From positions 1-25,572 of the forward strand of contig CAJTYU010000031.1 of the NCBI GenBank assembly GCA_910584095.1: a stretch of DNA of 25,572 nucleotides. Reading direction: 5' to 3'. Origin of the DNA: an uncultured Dorea sp. (GTDB lineage: Bacteria > Bacillota > Clostridia > Lachnospirales > Lachnospiraceae). A program made the translations under genes and the position numbers. Position 1 is the stretch's first letter. Every line of letters starts with the position of its first letter. Shown piece by piece: positions 1-8,635 of the stretch. The notes under the pieces were generated by a model. The model saw nothing but the letters and a program-made list of their open reading frames with translations. It did no database searches and was not told the origin of the DNA.

Positions 1-836
1 CCGCTGTCGGTTATGTCGATTTTCACATAGAACTCCCAGCTTTGAACGGAAACTTGAATATCGCCGTCTGCCGGGGTGTACTTCACCGCATTGTCCAGAA
101 TGTTGAACAGGGCTTCACTTGTCCATTTCCTGTCGTGGGCCAGAATGATATCTTCTGGACAATCTACACTGACATGAATATTTTTCCTTTCCGCGTTCAG
201 CAGAATACCACCCAGCGCCGCCGCCAGTGTATCATAAAGCGGCTGTATCTTTCTGTCCAGTGAAATGACGCCGGTTTCTAGGCGGGAGGTCTTTATCATG
301 GCCTGCATGAGAAAATCCAGCTTTTCAAGCTGGCCGCTGGAAGCCTGCAAAAACTCCCTCTGTCTTTCCTCTGGCATAGGCTGTTCCAGCAAAGTGGCAT
401 TTACCATTTTAAGATTGCTGATGGGTGTTTTTACCTGATGGGATATGTCGGAGATCAATTCCTGCAAATCAGCCCGCTCTTTTGCTATGCTCTCCCGGCT
501 CTCCCGCAGGACTTCATACAGGCGCGTCAGCCGGTAATTGATTTTGTTAAACAAGCTTTCTTCCTCATAGCTTTGCGACGGTGCAGCTGCCCCTTCCAGC
601 ATATTATCTATCGTCCGGCACAGGTTGTCCGAGAATAAAACCAGCTTGCGGCGGAGAAAGGCCACAAAAGCGGCAGCGCAGGTGAATACCAGCGTTGCGA
701 ACAATAACCCCAGCCACACGACTGCCAGATTTTTTGTTAAGAGAAACTCCGTGATGATAAAAACAATAGAAATTATGCCTAAAAAAGCGGCACCAAGCGC
801 ACAGGCGCGGTTGATGGAAATTCTACCCGCACTCAT
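1..836 (-). CDS. Sensor histidine kinase, 3' end missing (runs off the window)
   Basis: Membrane sensor kinase that autophosphorylates on His and passes the phosphate to the regulator encoded just upstream. The frame is open from the ATG at 836 to base 1, about 278 residues, so the C-terminal part of the ATPase domain is outside. Two hydrophobic segments lie at about residues 13-33 and 37-61 with almost no external loop, followed by a linker and the H-box SDISHQVKTPISNLK, with the phosphoacceptor at His133. An N-box-like EALFNILDNAVKYTP comes near the end. The start overlaps the stop of the regulator gene (ATGA), so the two are translationally coupled. Kinases with this short-loop architecture commonly sense through a partner ABC transporter (BceS/VanS-like families). 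Such a transporter could lie beyond base 1, but that is inference. The frame is clear; the ligand is unknown. Confidence 0.9.
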   Translation of the reverse strand, partial: MSAGRISINRACALGAAFLGIISIVFIITEFLLTKNLAVVWLGLLFATLVFTCAAAFVAFLRRKLVLFSDNLCRTIDNMLEGAAAPSQSYEEESLFNKINYRLTRLYEVLRESRESIAKERADLQELISDISHQVKTPISNLKMVNATLLEQPMPEERQREFLQASSGQLEKLDFLMQAMIKTSRLETGVISLDRKIQPLYDTLAAALGGILLNAERKNIHVSVDCPEDIILAHDRKWTSEALFNILDNAVKYTPADGDIQVSVQSWEFYVKIDITDS

Positions 837-1516
837 TTTCTCAGCCCTCCAATCCACATATATCCCATACCATAGACGGTCTTGATATATTGCAGGCCAT
901 CTATTTCAATCTTCCCACGGATGCGGCTGATTGCAACAGTCAGGGCGTGTTCATCCACAAAGTTTTCGTCTGCGTCCCACAACTTTTCAAGAAGTACCTG
1001 TCGGGTCAAAACGATTTTCGGATTTTTCACCAGCACCTTTAGCAAACGGTATTCCATTGGCGTGAAAATGATCGGTTCACCCGCCAGGGAAGCGGTCAGT
1101 TCCGAAAAATTGATGGACAGCATACCGTCCGTATAGCAATCGCCGCCTGTCTGCTTCTGGATACGGGTCAGCAAGGCCGAAACCTTTTTGCGGAATACGC
1201 TGATTGGGAAAGGCTTTGTTACATAATCGTCCGCTCCCAGCTCAAATCCTTTCAGCATATCGCTCTCCATGTCGTTCGCTGTCAGAAAGATCACCGCAGT
1301 ATCAGGGTGGCGCTCCTTGATCCTTTCGCATAGGTCAAACCCATTTCCATCAGGCAGATTCACATCCAGTACAACCAGATCATATTGCTGCTTTTTGCAG
1401 AAGCTGATTGCTACGGCCTTTGTCATGGAAGCATCTACGTTGTAACCAGCCGCAGAGAGATTATAGCAAAGGGTATCGTTCAAAAGATGATCGTCCTCAA
1501 CTACCAAGAGCCTCAT
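833..1516 (-). CDS. OmpR/PhoB-family response regulator
   Basis: Cytoplasmic transcription factor of 227 residues, the normal family length. The receiver domain (about 1-115) has the acidic pair at VVEDD, the phosphoacceptor Asp51 in VVLDVNLPDG, the Thr in FLTAND and the Lys in YVTKPF. The C-terminal winged helix (about 125-225) shows the typical FTPMEYRLLKVL and IKTVYGMGYMW motifs. I place the start at the ATG at 1516, not at the upstream in-frame ATG at 1549, because an AGGAAG-type Shine-Dalgarno precedes it and the family consensus MRLLVVEDD begins there. It overlaps the kinase gene by four bases. A direct repeat upstream (1556-1572) may be its own operator. It presumably regulates the neighbouring genes beyond base 1. 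Confidence 0.93.
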   Translation of the reverse strand: MRLLVVEDDHLLNDTLCYNLSAAGYNVDASMTKAVAISFCKKQQYDLVVLDVNLPDGNGFDLCERIKERHPDTAVIFLTANDMESDMLKGFELGADDYVTKPFPISVFRKKVSALLTRIQKQTGGDCYTDGMLSINFSELTASLAGEPIIFTPMEYRLLKVLVKNPKIVLTRQVLLEKLWDADENFVDEHALTVAISRIRGKIEIDGLQYIKTVYGMGYMWIGGLRK

Positions 1517-1539
1517 AGCTTCACTTCCTTCCTTAGTTA

Positions 1540-1572
1540 AGAATACCACTAAAATGTCACAGAAAAGTCACA
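1540..1572 (-). promoter_or_regulatory. Putative autoregulatory promoter with 11-bp direct repeat
   Basis: On the minus strand TGTGAC occurs twice (1572-1567 and 1561-1556), exactly 11 bp apart, followed by a possible -10 TATTCT at 1545-1540. No good -35 is visible; the repeats sit where it should be. OmpR/PhoB-type regulators bind direct repeats with 11-bp periodicity, so this fits an activator site for the regulator gene beginning at 1516. Function is inferred. Confidence 0.45.
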
Positions 1573-1615
1573 ACAGAACAGATTTTGACAAAAGCAGTAT
1601 AAACCGCTACCCACC

Positions 1616-1783
1616 CTATATGCAAGGTGCATTTGCTGAATAAAGCCATCTCTTTTCTCTTGTTTCAGCTATCATGTCTTCCAATTCATTTAATTCGTCA
1701 GCTATCTCTTCACGGGCATCCTGAATCCGCTCCATTAGATCTTCCAATAAATCCCACAGTTCTTCATTTTCCTGAACCACCAT
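1616..1783 (-). CDS. Small acidic coiled-coil ORF, doubtful
   Basis: An open frame of 55 codons from the ATG at 1783 to the TAG at 1616. The product would be very acidic, with heptad-like spacing (ELWDLLEDLMERIQDAREEI) suggesting a coiled coil, and a short tail ending NAPCI. There is no clear ribosome-binding site. It lies directly downstream of a transposase fragment in a region of decayed mobile elements. It may be the tail of a larger broken gene rather than a real small protein. I do not recognise a family. Confidence 0.2.
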   Translation of the reverse strand: MVVQENEELWDLLEDLMERIQDAREEIADELNELEDMIAETREKRWLYSANAPCI

Positions 1784-1796
1784 TTCTAAGTTTTTA

Positions 1797-1896
1797 TTGT
1801 ACCCCGCGGTCGCTGTGGATGACCAGCGGATGCTCTATATGCCGTTCTTCCTTCGCTTTCCTGACTCCTTCCAGCACCCATTTCGCTTCCAGCGTT
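1797..1896 (-). pseudogene. IS3-family transposase fragment
   Basis: Minus-strand translation gives about 33 residues resembling the integrase core of IS3-type OrfB: LEAKWVLEGVRKAKEER followed by HPLVIHSDRGVQ. The Asp of HSDRG is the second residue of the DDE triad in that family. Coding similarity stops abruptly at 1797 and nothing like the rest of the gene is present, so this is a relic. Which IS3 subgroup it came from cannot be told. Confidence 0.6.
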
Positions 1897-1969
1897 TCCC
1901 TTCTTCCCTTAATTGCTCTTCTTTCTCTTGGGTAATCTGAAAGAAACTTGTACTATTTATATTCTAACA

Positions 1970-2062
1970 TCACACAGTCCATTGATGGTCTGTCAATCCA
2001 CTTTGGCGACATTCCATGATGAGACGGTATTGTTCTTCAGCGGGTATTCTTTTGCTTCTCAT
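1970..2062 (-). pseudogene. IS66-family TnpA N-terminal fragment
   Basis: The ATG at 2062 is preceded on the minus strand by GGAGGTCTGCTC, a good ribosome-binding site. It opens a 30-codon frame beginning MRSKRIPAEEQYRLIMECRQ and continuing SGLTDHQW before a TGA at 1970. This matches what I know of the start of the small IS66 accessory protein (TnpA/OrfA), which is normally over 100 residues. The rest of the element is missing. The 5' end of the element may lie in the AT-rich 2063-2200 stretch, but I could not identify a terminal inverted repeat. Confidence 0.6.
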
Positions 2063-2290
2063 GAGCAGACCTCCATAAATCAAATCGAGTAAAATGCTCG
2101 CATCTACCATTTCTAGCAATAGAAGATGAAGTAAAGTGCTTGTATTCTCTAATGTTTATTATGGACTGATTTTTAGGGCAACGCAATCCGTCGAATTATT
2201 TTGCGCCTACGCTCCAGTAATTATAGCAGATTTTGTTTTTGAACTTGGAAAAATAAGAGGCGACAACGCTTTTGGAAGTACAGGAACATA
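2063..2290. other. Non-coding stretch, nothing recognised
   Basis: This stretch between the IS66 fragment and the terminator has no convincing gene or ribosome-binding site. It probably contains the old upstream end of the IS66 relic. A G+C-richer patch around 2170-2215 is not explained. Confidence 0.4.
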
Positions 2291-2324
2291 AGAAAAAAGA
2301 GGTCATCAAATACGATGGCCTCTT
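2291..2324 (-). terminator. Terminator of locus 1 GH3-GtrA operon
   Basis: An 11-bp stem is formed by 2297-2307 and 2314-2324 with a six-base loop and one non-Watson-Crick pair. On the minus strand it is followed by TTTTTTCT. It lies about 120 bases after the GtrA stop, which fits the 3' end of the operon. Confidence 0.75.
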
Positions 2325-2446
2325 ACATTTTGTCAGATTGCACAATTATTCTAGTACGTATAATCTAAAACCTGTACCTTTTCTCCCAGATCCTTTACAA
2401 TGAGTTCTTTCCCCAAATAATTCTAAAATCTGTAGTATCTGCTAAA

Positions 2447-3064
2447 TCACTCTTTTTTTACCTCTTCCTCCGGAAAAATAATCTTGAACACAAAGAAGAA
2501 AATGACCATAGACACCCCTCCTGTGATGACTGTTACAAGAATATTGTATACCGCCGGCGCTACATACGCTGCCGCAACCGGCATCCACAGATTGTTAAAC
2601 CCGTTACATATCAGAGAGATCGCAATCCATGCGATGAAATACCACATTGCCTGATATACCGGGTTACCGTGGCTCTTAAAAGTGATATTCCTCTGAAGCG
2701 GAAAGTTGATGCACTGCGCTGCAAAGGACCCCACTTCATAACTGATAAAATATCCCAATCCGCCTCCGATCAATACTTCTCCCACTTTATCATAAAGTAC
2801 ATTATATCCCAGCAGGCTCCATGTGAAATCCACACCGAAGATCTTCATTTGCACCTGCGGCCACATAAATTCTGTTCCTGCAAGCTCCTTCCCCAGAAGC
2901 CCAGGCATAAAAGTGAAGATCAGGTACTGGATCACCGTTACACCCATGCTGAACACGAAGAAATAAAAAATCTGATACAGCCATTTTGCCAGTTTCGGGT
3001 GCTTTGTCTCGAAGCCGCCCCATATCTTTGCCCAGCCGGCATCTGCTTTTTTTATATCTGACAT
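2447..3064 (-). CDS. GtrA-family membrane protein (locus 1)
   Basis: Integral membrane protein of 205 residues with four hydrophobic segments at about 30-52, 95-117, 137-160 and 172-196, typical of GtrA proteins. The conserved stretch FPLQRNITFKSHG (about 121-133) matches the family signature around an aromatic-N/Q-R-x-x-TF motif. Known GtrA proteins take part in moving or using undecaprenyl-phosphate-linked glucose in O-antigen or wall-polymer glycosylation; the role here is not known. Its ribosome-binding site AAGGAGG overlaps the stop of the upstream GH3 gene, 12 bases away, so the two are one operon and are probably coupled. The cytoplasmic tail is acidic and basic (EEEVKKE). The paralogue at 11966-12559 has the same neighbours. 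Family call is good; substrate is unknown. Confidence 0.85.
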   Translation of the reverse strand: MSDIKKADAGWAKIWGGFETKHPKLAKWLYQIFYFFVFSMGVTVIQYLIFTFMPGLLGKELAGTEFMWPQVQMKIFGVDFTWSLLGYNVLYDKVGEVLIGGGLGYFISYEVGSFAAQCINFPLQRNITFKSHGNPVYQAMWYFIAWIAISLICNGFNNLWMPVAAAYVAPAVYNILVTVITGGVSMVIFFFVFKIIFPEEEVKKE

Positions 3065-3076
3065 GTTTTATCCTCC

Positions 3077-5515
3077 TTATTTCTTCTTTCTGGTAATTTT
3101 TTTCACATATTTTCGATTCTGCCTCTGGTTCCGGATAAATCCTACAATCACAGACTTCAGTCCCCGGAACAGATGCCCGTTTACCATGACGACAATTCCT
3201 TCCACCATTTCCATACTCACCATGCCGCCGCTCATCTTTGCAATGGCGCGGAATGGCATATTGTAAATGAACAGAATATTCAAATCCGGTTTTCCCGCAT
3301 CTTCGCGCTTCTTTTTCATTTTCGTCAGTTTCCTGTAGACAAACCGGGCGACAGAACTTTTCGCATAATACATCTGACAGACGGCGTCATTGACCGTCAG
3401 TTCTCCGCTCCATTTTCCGGAAGGAATCGGACAGCCTAACAATTCCCAGAATTCACTGTCTTCTGTCTGCCTGATCAGACCGGAATAATAAGAAGGCATC
3501 CGGTTCGTATAATAAGGATACCTTTCTGTTGTACCCTGCACCTCAATTTCTTGCGACAGACGGATATCAAGACAGCTTGCTCCAATCATAACCGAGTAAG
3601 CTCCACCTTCTACTTCCCACTGATTTGTCCGTACATTCCAATATCGGAATGTTTTGTCATCAAACGGTATCTTCACTTTTCTGCTCTCTCCAGCTTTTAA
3701 AAATACCTTATGGAATCCTTTGAGTTCTTTCTCCGGACGGAATACTTTCGCATCCATTTTCCCGATATAGAGCTGCGCCACCTCTGCGCCGTCCCGACCT
3801 CCGTTATTGGTAAGGGTAAACTCTGCTCCATTTTCACTGACTTCCATGTCGCTGTATTCAAACTTTGTATAAGACATCCCGAAACCAAACGGATAGAGAA
3901 CTTTGAGCTTCGCCGTGTCATAATATCGGTATCCTACATACAGGGCCTCTCTGTACTCGGAGTTTCTCTGTTCGCTTGGGAAATATTTAAAGGCAGGCGT
4001 ATCTTCATAACGAACCGGATATGTCTCATTCAGCCTGCCTGACGGATTGATCTTTCCGGAAATAATATCCAGCATCGCCCCTGCTCCCGCCTGCCCGTAC
4101 AGGTATCCATGGAGCAGTCCTTTCAGGCAGTGGTGCCACGGCATTTCAATGGCGGCCCCCGCGCTTAGGACGCCAACCACATTTGCATTGACCCGTGAGA
4201 TTACTTCCAGAAGTGTAATCTGATTCTGCGGGATTCTCATATGTGTGCGGTCAATGCCCTCTGATTCGCTCATTTCATCCAGACCAAAACAGTAGATAAT
4301 CACATTCGCCGACTGTGCCAGATCCACCGCTTCCTTCATCAACACTTCATCCTCATCACCGGATCTTTGGTACCCCCTTGATGCACCTGTCAGAATCAGA
4401 TCATACTCCCCAATCATCTCCATCATCTTATCCAGTTTCGTCACATTAACCATAGAGGAACCAGCTCCCTGATATCTTGGTTCGAAGGCAAAATCCCCAA
4501 TCAGCGCCACATGGGTTCCCGGTTTCAGGGGCAGGATATTTTCTCTATTTTTCAGGAGCACTGCACTCTGGGCTGCCGCTTTGCGTGCCAGTGCATGGTG
4601 CGTTTCCTGATCAAAATCATCCGGCTGTTTTTTTTCTGTGTTTTCCTCGCCGGTCAACGTCCATACTGCTTCCAGCAGCCTGTCCACGCAGGCATCCACT
4701 GCTGTCTCCGGAAGCTTTCCCGACTTTACCGCTTTCACAATCTGGCGTGCGGAGTCCATTCCCGGTGTAGGCATCTCAAGATCAGAGCCTGCAGCCACTC
4801 CCCTGATATGGTCGTTAGAACCTCCCCAGTCTGTAATTACAATGCCATCATATCCCCATTCCTCCCTGAGGATGTCTTTCAGCAGATGTGTGTTCTCATT
4901 GGAATATATTCCATTTACCTGATTGTAACTTGTCATCAGCGCTTTCGCACCGCCCTCTTTTATGGCAATTTCAAAACCGGTCAGATAAATCTCTCTGAGT
5001 GTTCTCTCATCTACCACCGCATTCATCGCCATTCTGCGCAGTTCCTGGCTGTTCACCGCAAAGTGCTTCGGGCATGCATATCTTCCCTGACTCTGGATCC
5101 CCCGGATATAACCTGCCGCCATCTTTCCAGAAAGATATGGATCCTCCGAGAAATATTCGAAATTTCTTCCGCACAGAGGGCTCCTCTTAATATTAAGTCC
5201 TGGGCCCAGAACCACGTGTACTCCCTGTACTGCCGCTTCTTCGCCCAGCGCTTTCCCGATTTCTTCTCCCAGTTCCGGATCCCAGCTGTTGGCCATCGTT
5301 GCCGCTGTGGGAAAACAGGTCGCAGGCAGAGATGGATTCAGGCCCAGATGATCACCCGCCCCGGCCTGTCTACGGATACCATGGGGTCCATCCGAACAAT
5401 AGAGGGACGGGATTCCCAAATGATCAAAATTCCATGTTTGCCATTCACCTTTCCCTGATAATAGGGCAGCTTTTTCTTCCAATGTCATCTCATCAAGTAT
5501 ATCTTTACGCTTCAT
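3077..5515 (-). CDS. GH3 beta-glycosidase, conventional domain order, with C-terminal extension (locus 1)
   Basis: Glycoside hydrolase family 3 enzyme of 812 residues, most likely a beta-glucosidase-type exo-enzyme. The N-terminal barrel (about 1-240) has SDGPHG, GRNFEYFSEDP, CPKHFAVNSQE and the nucleophile Asp229 in VITDWGG. The alpha/beta C-domain (about 310-545) carries SESEGIDR, where Glu419 is the likely acid/base. A fibronectin-III-like domain spans about 555-660. Beyond it is a family-variable extension of about 145 residues (665-812) ending in a very basic tail, with a hydrophobic patch MVSMEMVEGIVVMVNGHLFR that could be an amphipathic membrane contact. There is no signal peptide, so it is likely cytoplasmic. 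It follows the permuted GH3 gene by 83 bases, separated by a hairpin, and precedes gtrA by 12 bases. Its base composition is visibly richer in G+C than the two-component and permuted GH3 genes upstream. True substrate is unknown. Confidence 0.93.
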   Translation of the reverse strand: MKRKDILDEMTLEEKAALLSGKGEWQTWNFDHLGIPSLYCSDGPHGIRRQAGAGDHLGLNPSLPATCFPTAATMANSWDPELGEEIGKALGEEAAVQGVHVVLGPGLNIKRSPLCGRNFEYFSEDPYLSGKMAAGYIRGIQSQGRYACPKHFAVNSQELRRMAMNAVVDERTLREIYLTGFEIAIKEGGAKALMTSYNQVNGIYSNENTHLLKDILREEWGYDGIVITDWGGSNDHIRGVAAGSDLEMPTPGMDSARQIVKAVKSGKLPETAVDACVDRLLEAVWTLTGEENTEKKQPDDFDQETHHALARKAAAQSAVLLKNRENILPLKPGTHVALIGDFAFEPRYQGAGSSMVNVTKLDKMMEMIGEYDLILTGASRGYQRSGDEDEVLMKEAVDLAQSANVIIYCFGLDEMSESEGIDRTHMRIPQNQITLLEVISRVNANVVGVLSAGAAIEMPWHHCLKGLLHGYLYGQAGAGAMLDIISGKINPSGRLNETYPVRYEDTPAFKYFPSEQRNSEYREALYVGYRYYDTAKLKVLYPFGFGMSYTKFEYSDMEVSENGAEFTLTNNGGRDGAEVAQLYIGKMDAKVFRPEKELKGFHKVFLKAGESRKVKIPFDDKTFRYWNVRTNQWEVEGGAYSVMIGASCLDIRLSQEIEVQGTTERYPYYTNRMPSYYSGLIRQTEDSEFWELLGCPIPSGKWSGELTVNDAVCQMYYAKSSVARFVYRKLTKMKKKREDAGKPDLNILFIYNMPFRAIAKMSGGMVSMEMVEGIVVMVNGHLFRGLKSVIVGFIRNQRQNRKYVKKITRKKK

Positions 5516-5536
5516 AGTCCCTTACCTCTTTTATTA

Positions 5537-5569
5537 ATCAAGCTCCCAGTCATCAACTGGAAGCTTGAT
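5537..5569 (-). other. Intercistronic stem-loop between the two GH3 genes (locus 1)
   Basis: Fourteen-base arms at 5537-5550 and 5556-5569 with a five-base loop. The single imperfect pair is G-U in minus-strand RNA but C-A in plus-strand RNA, so the structure is best in the minus-strand transcript. No T-run follows on the minus strand, whereas a run of seven T follows on the plus strand (5574-5580). It may be a partial terminator, a processing or stability element, or a terminator for antisense transcription. Confidence 0.6.
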
Positions 5570-5598
5570 CCTCTTTTTTTGTTTAAACAGAATACATA

Positions 5599-8577
5599 TT
5601 ATTCTACTATTTTTTTCATCTTGCGGACTGCAAATACTTCCCATACAATTAGTAACAATGCAATTGCAGCATCTGCAACAACCAAAGCCAGCAGCCATGT
5701 TGGTATTGCTGTGCTAATTTCCATTGCATTTGAATTTACAAGTGTATAAAGTACATTATGCGCGGCATTTCTAAGTGCGATCACTGTTCCTGCTGATTCG
5801 TCATCCCAATAATTTTCATCAACAGTAAAGGCAAGCATTTTATCTGTACCTGTTCGAAGAGCTTCATCCGGATTTTGATAATAGCCACTTACTGTATCCA
5901 GAGAATCCGTCATAACTGTACCGGAAAATCCCCATTCCCCTCTGAGTACATTAATAAGCAATTCAGGATTAGCTCCTACCCATTTGCTTCCAATCGCATT
6001 CTTAGCATTCATAATTCCGTTTGAATTACCTTCTTTGACTGCCATCTCAAATGGTTTTAAATAAATCTCTCTGATGGCCTGTTCATTAGACCAGGTACAT
6101 ATCCCCTTTGCTCGATCTGTTTCTGAATCATTTAATGCAAAATGTTTGATATAAGTAATGATTCCATGCTCTCTCACCGCTAAAATTTCACTTGCTGTAA
6201 TTTTCCCAGAAAGGTATGCATCTTCTGAATAATATTCAAAATTTCTTCCCGAAAATGCGGTTCTATGGATATTCATTGCTGATCCATACCATCCTGTAAA
6301 TCCATAATCTACCAATTCTTGTCCGATTCTATCTCCAAATTCAGCTGCCAGCTCATTATTCCATGTTGCCGCAACCAGTATTGGAGCCGGGAACGCCGTT
6401 CCTGTTTTTCCCGTAAAGAAACTATTAACGGCAGTAGGACCATCTGTTTCAAATATGTATGGAAGATTGATGCTGTTAGTTTCTACAACATGGAAGGTTC
6501 CATTAGCAATCATTTCCTTTAATTCCTCAACAGTAAGCTGATCTAAAAGTTTGTCCCATGTAGGATCATCATATTCCAAACCTATCACGTCCTGAATGGC
6601 GAGTCCATTATCTGCCCCTGTAATCGGCATTTCTGCCTCTGAAGAATCATACTCCGCAGCATCATATGTTACAACAGACGCGTAATCTTTCTTAATCTCA
6701 TCTGTCATTACAAAATCAGTCGGACCGGCAACAGCGTCTTCATAATTTGCAAAATGATCTTTTCTACTTAAATATGTTACATTTCCTTTAGCATAATCGA
6801 ATTCATTTGCAGCGGCCTCTTTATCTGTTGAACGGCTTCCTTCATGTTCATCATCATAAATTATATCTGATGCAACGTTTGCAGTATATGTATCTAATAT
6901 CGTATGTGAGTCACTGCAAAGATTAATATCATAATCTCCAGCTTCTAATACATAAGCACCATTAGAACTCTTAATACATTCTGAATCATAGGACGCCATG
7001 TCTTCGTATTTAAATTCGATGGTTACGACTTCTGTCTTTCCAGGCTCAAGCAAAGAGGTTTTTGCATATCCAATAAGGTTTGCGGAAGCCTTTTCAATTC
7101 CTCCATTTGTATAAGGTGGATTATAAAATACCTCTGCCACAAATTTACCAGCTGTATCTCCTATGTTTGTCACTTCAATATCCAAAGAAATCTTATTTGC
7201 GTCTTCCTCTACTTGGCTGATTACAGCATCGAATTCTGTATAACTCAATCCATATCCAAATGGATACTGTACGACCGAATCATAATTAATCAATCCTTCT
7301 GCGGCTGCTGTCTCATAAAATTTATATCCAACATAAATTCCTTCATTATAGTTTACAAAAATAGCTTTATTTTCCGGAGATCCAGTCACATCCTCATAGT
7401 CAGTATAAGCAAAGCTTCCAAAGTTATTGATGTGTGGTGTTGCATGCAGATCATATACAAATGTATCTACAAGACGTCCTGATGGGTTTACTTCACCATT
7501 CAAAATTTTACCTAAAGCCCTGAATCCGACTTCCCCAGGGCTAGGACACCATATAACAGAATCAATATTTTCGTATTCCTCTACCCATCCAAGTTCCATT
7601 GCCTGTGCAGAATTAATAACTACTACAACATTTTCAAAATTTGCTGTAACTTGTTCAACCATAGAAATTTCTCGAGAAGTAAGTTCAAGATAACTTTTTG
7701 AAGCATCTAAATCATCTTCTTGTGTAGAAAATACTATAGGATTTCCCTGTTCATCTAATATATAATTATTCTCCTCTGACATGCTCATTGCCATATCGGC
7801 ACCTTCACCGCTTGCTCTTCCGATAAAAATCATCGCAGTGTCAGAAAAAGTTTTTGCATTTTCATAAATCTTTTCCGCCTGATATTCTTCATAACTTGGT
7901 TCTGGAATCGTAAAATCCACAGCTGAGAATCCTATAACTGGTCTTTCTGCCCTAAATTCAGTGTAAAAGTCTTGAATTACTGTGTTAGTTTCAAACCCTG
8001 CTTCTTTAAGTCCATCAATAAGTGATACAGCATTTTCGGTATTTGTTGACCCCGAACCGCTTCCACCATAAATGGGATTGGATGATGACCAACCAAATAC
8101 ATTAATTTTAGTAGATTTTTCAAGTGGTAACGAATGCTCTTCATTTTTTAACAGAGTAATTCCTTCTTCTGCAATTTTCTCAGCAGTAGCAAGAGAATTT
8201 TTCTTATGTTCCTTATCAATCTCTCCATTATCAGCAAGCACAGTACTTACATTAGAATACATAGGGCCCACACAAACCCATGTAATCGTAACGACAATAG
8301 CCAAAATCATTGCGACAAATCCCTGTACCGATAAAATGAATCTTTTTTTACAACTTTTAAGAACTCTGCTAGCAATAAGACATACTACTCCAATAAGCAA
8401 AATGATTCCGCCGATGATTAATTGTAATTTGCACTGATTAATTGCACCGATTACATCTACCATTTGTACTTTTACAGCTCCGTTAAACATTAAATCGTAA
8501 AGCTTATATCCTGCGAGAGCTATAACAGCAATTATGATAGCTGCAATTATACTTGGTAAAATATTTTTCTTTTTCAT
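5599..8577 (-). CDS. Membrane-anchored GH3 glycosidase with reversed domain order (locus 1)
   Basis: A 992-residue GH3 enzyme in which the usual order is swapped. Three membrane segments come first (about 8-28, 51-70, 81-104). Then comes the alpha/beta domain (EEGITLLKNEEHSLPL at about 137-152, FIGRASGEGAD with Glu258 as likely acid/base, GEVNPSGR), a fibronectin-like domain (about 448-530), a linker with TYLSRKDHFANYE, and only then the barrel with GRNFEYYSED, YIKHFALND and nucleophile Asp891 in TVMTDSLD. A final hydrophobic helix (about 958-982) and a basic end (RKMKK) follow. Topology predicts catalytic domains outside, tethered at both ends. Reversed GH3 order is known from Ruminococcus albus and Butyrivibrio fibrisolvens beta-glucosidases. 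I start at the ATG at 8577, after AAGGAGG at 8594-8588, rather than the in-frame ATG at 8616. It has its own promoter downstream of the two-component terminator. Confidence 0.92.
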   Translation of the reverse strand: MKKKNILPSIIAAIIIAVIALAGYKLYDLMFNGAVKVQMVDVIGAINQCKLQLIIGGIILLIGVVCLIASRVLKSCKKRFILSVQGFVAMILAIVVTITWVCVGPMYSNVSTVLADNGEIDKEHKKNSLATAEKIAEEGITLLKNEEHSLPLEKSTKINVFGWSSSNPIYGGSGSGSTNTENAVSLIDGLKEAGFETNTVIQDFYTEFRAERPVIGFSAVDFTIPEPSYEEYQAEKIYENAKTFSDTAMIFIGRASGEGADMAMSMSEENNYILDEQGNPIVFSTQEDDLDASKSYLELTSREISMVEQVTANFENVVVVINSAQAMELGWVEEYENIDSVIWCPSPGEVGFRALGKILNGEVNPSGRLVDTFVYDLHATPHINNFGSFAYTDYEDVTGSPENKAIFVNYNEGIYVGYKFYETAAAEGLINYDSVVQYPFGYGLSYTEFDAVISQVEEDANKISLDIEVTNIGDTAGKFVAEVFYNPPYTNGGIEKASANLIGYAKTSLLEPGKTEVVTIEFKYEDMASYDSECIKSSNGAYVLEAGDYDINLCSDSHTILDTYTANVASDIIYDDEHEGSRSTDKEAAANEFDYAKGNVTYLSRKDHFANYEDAVAGPTDFVMTDEIKKDYASVVTYDAAEYDSSEAEMPITGADNGLAIQDVIGLEYDDPTWDKLLDQLTVEELKEMIANGTFHVVETNSINLPYIFETDGPTAVNSFFTGKTGTAFPAPILVAATWNNELAAEFGDRIGQELVDYGFTGWYGSAMNIHRTAFSGRNFEYYSEDAYLSGKITASEILAVREHGIITYIKHFALNDSETDRAKGICTWSNEQAIREIYLKPFEMAVKEGNSNGIMNAKNAIGSKWVGANPELLINVLRGEWGFSGTVMTDSLDTVSGYYQNPDEALRTGTDKMLAFTVDENYWDDESAGTVIALRNAAHNVLYTLVNSNAMEISTAIPTWLLALVVADAAIALLLIVWEVFAVRKMKKIVE

Positions 8578-8635
8578 TAAAAATTTTCCTCCTTCTACAG
8601 AATCTATCCATTTCATTCGCGCGATGATAGTATAA

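Noticed and set aside
1627..1935. Plus-strand frame of 102 codons in the first graveyard
   Set aside because: It is opposite the IS3 fragment and the acidic small frame; composition is Leu/Ser/Pro-rich with no start signal.
4511..5458. Long open frame on the plus strand opposite the conventional GH3 gene of locus 1
   Set aside because: It lies fully within a well-supported GH3 gene in another frame, has no ribosome-binding site and its translation is Cys/His/Arg-rich without family features. It is an antisense shadow.
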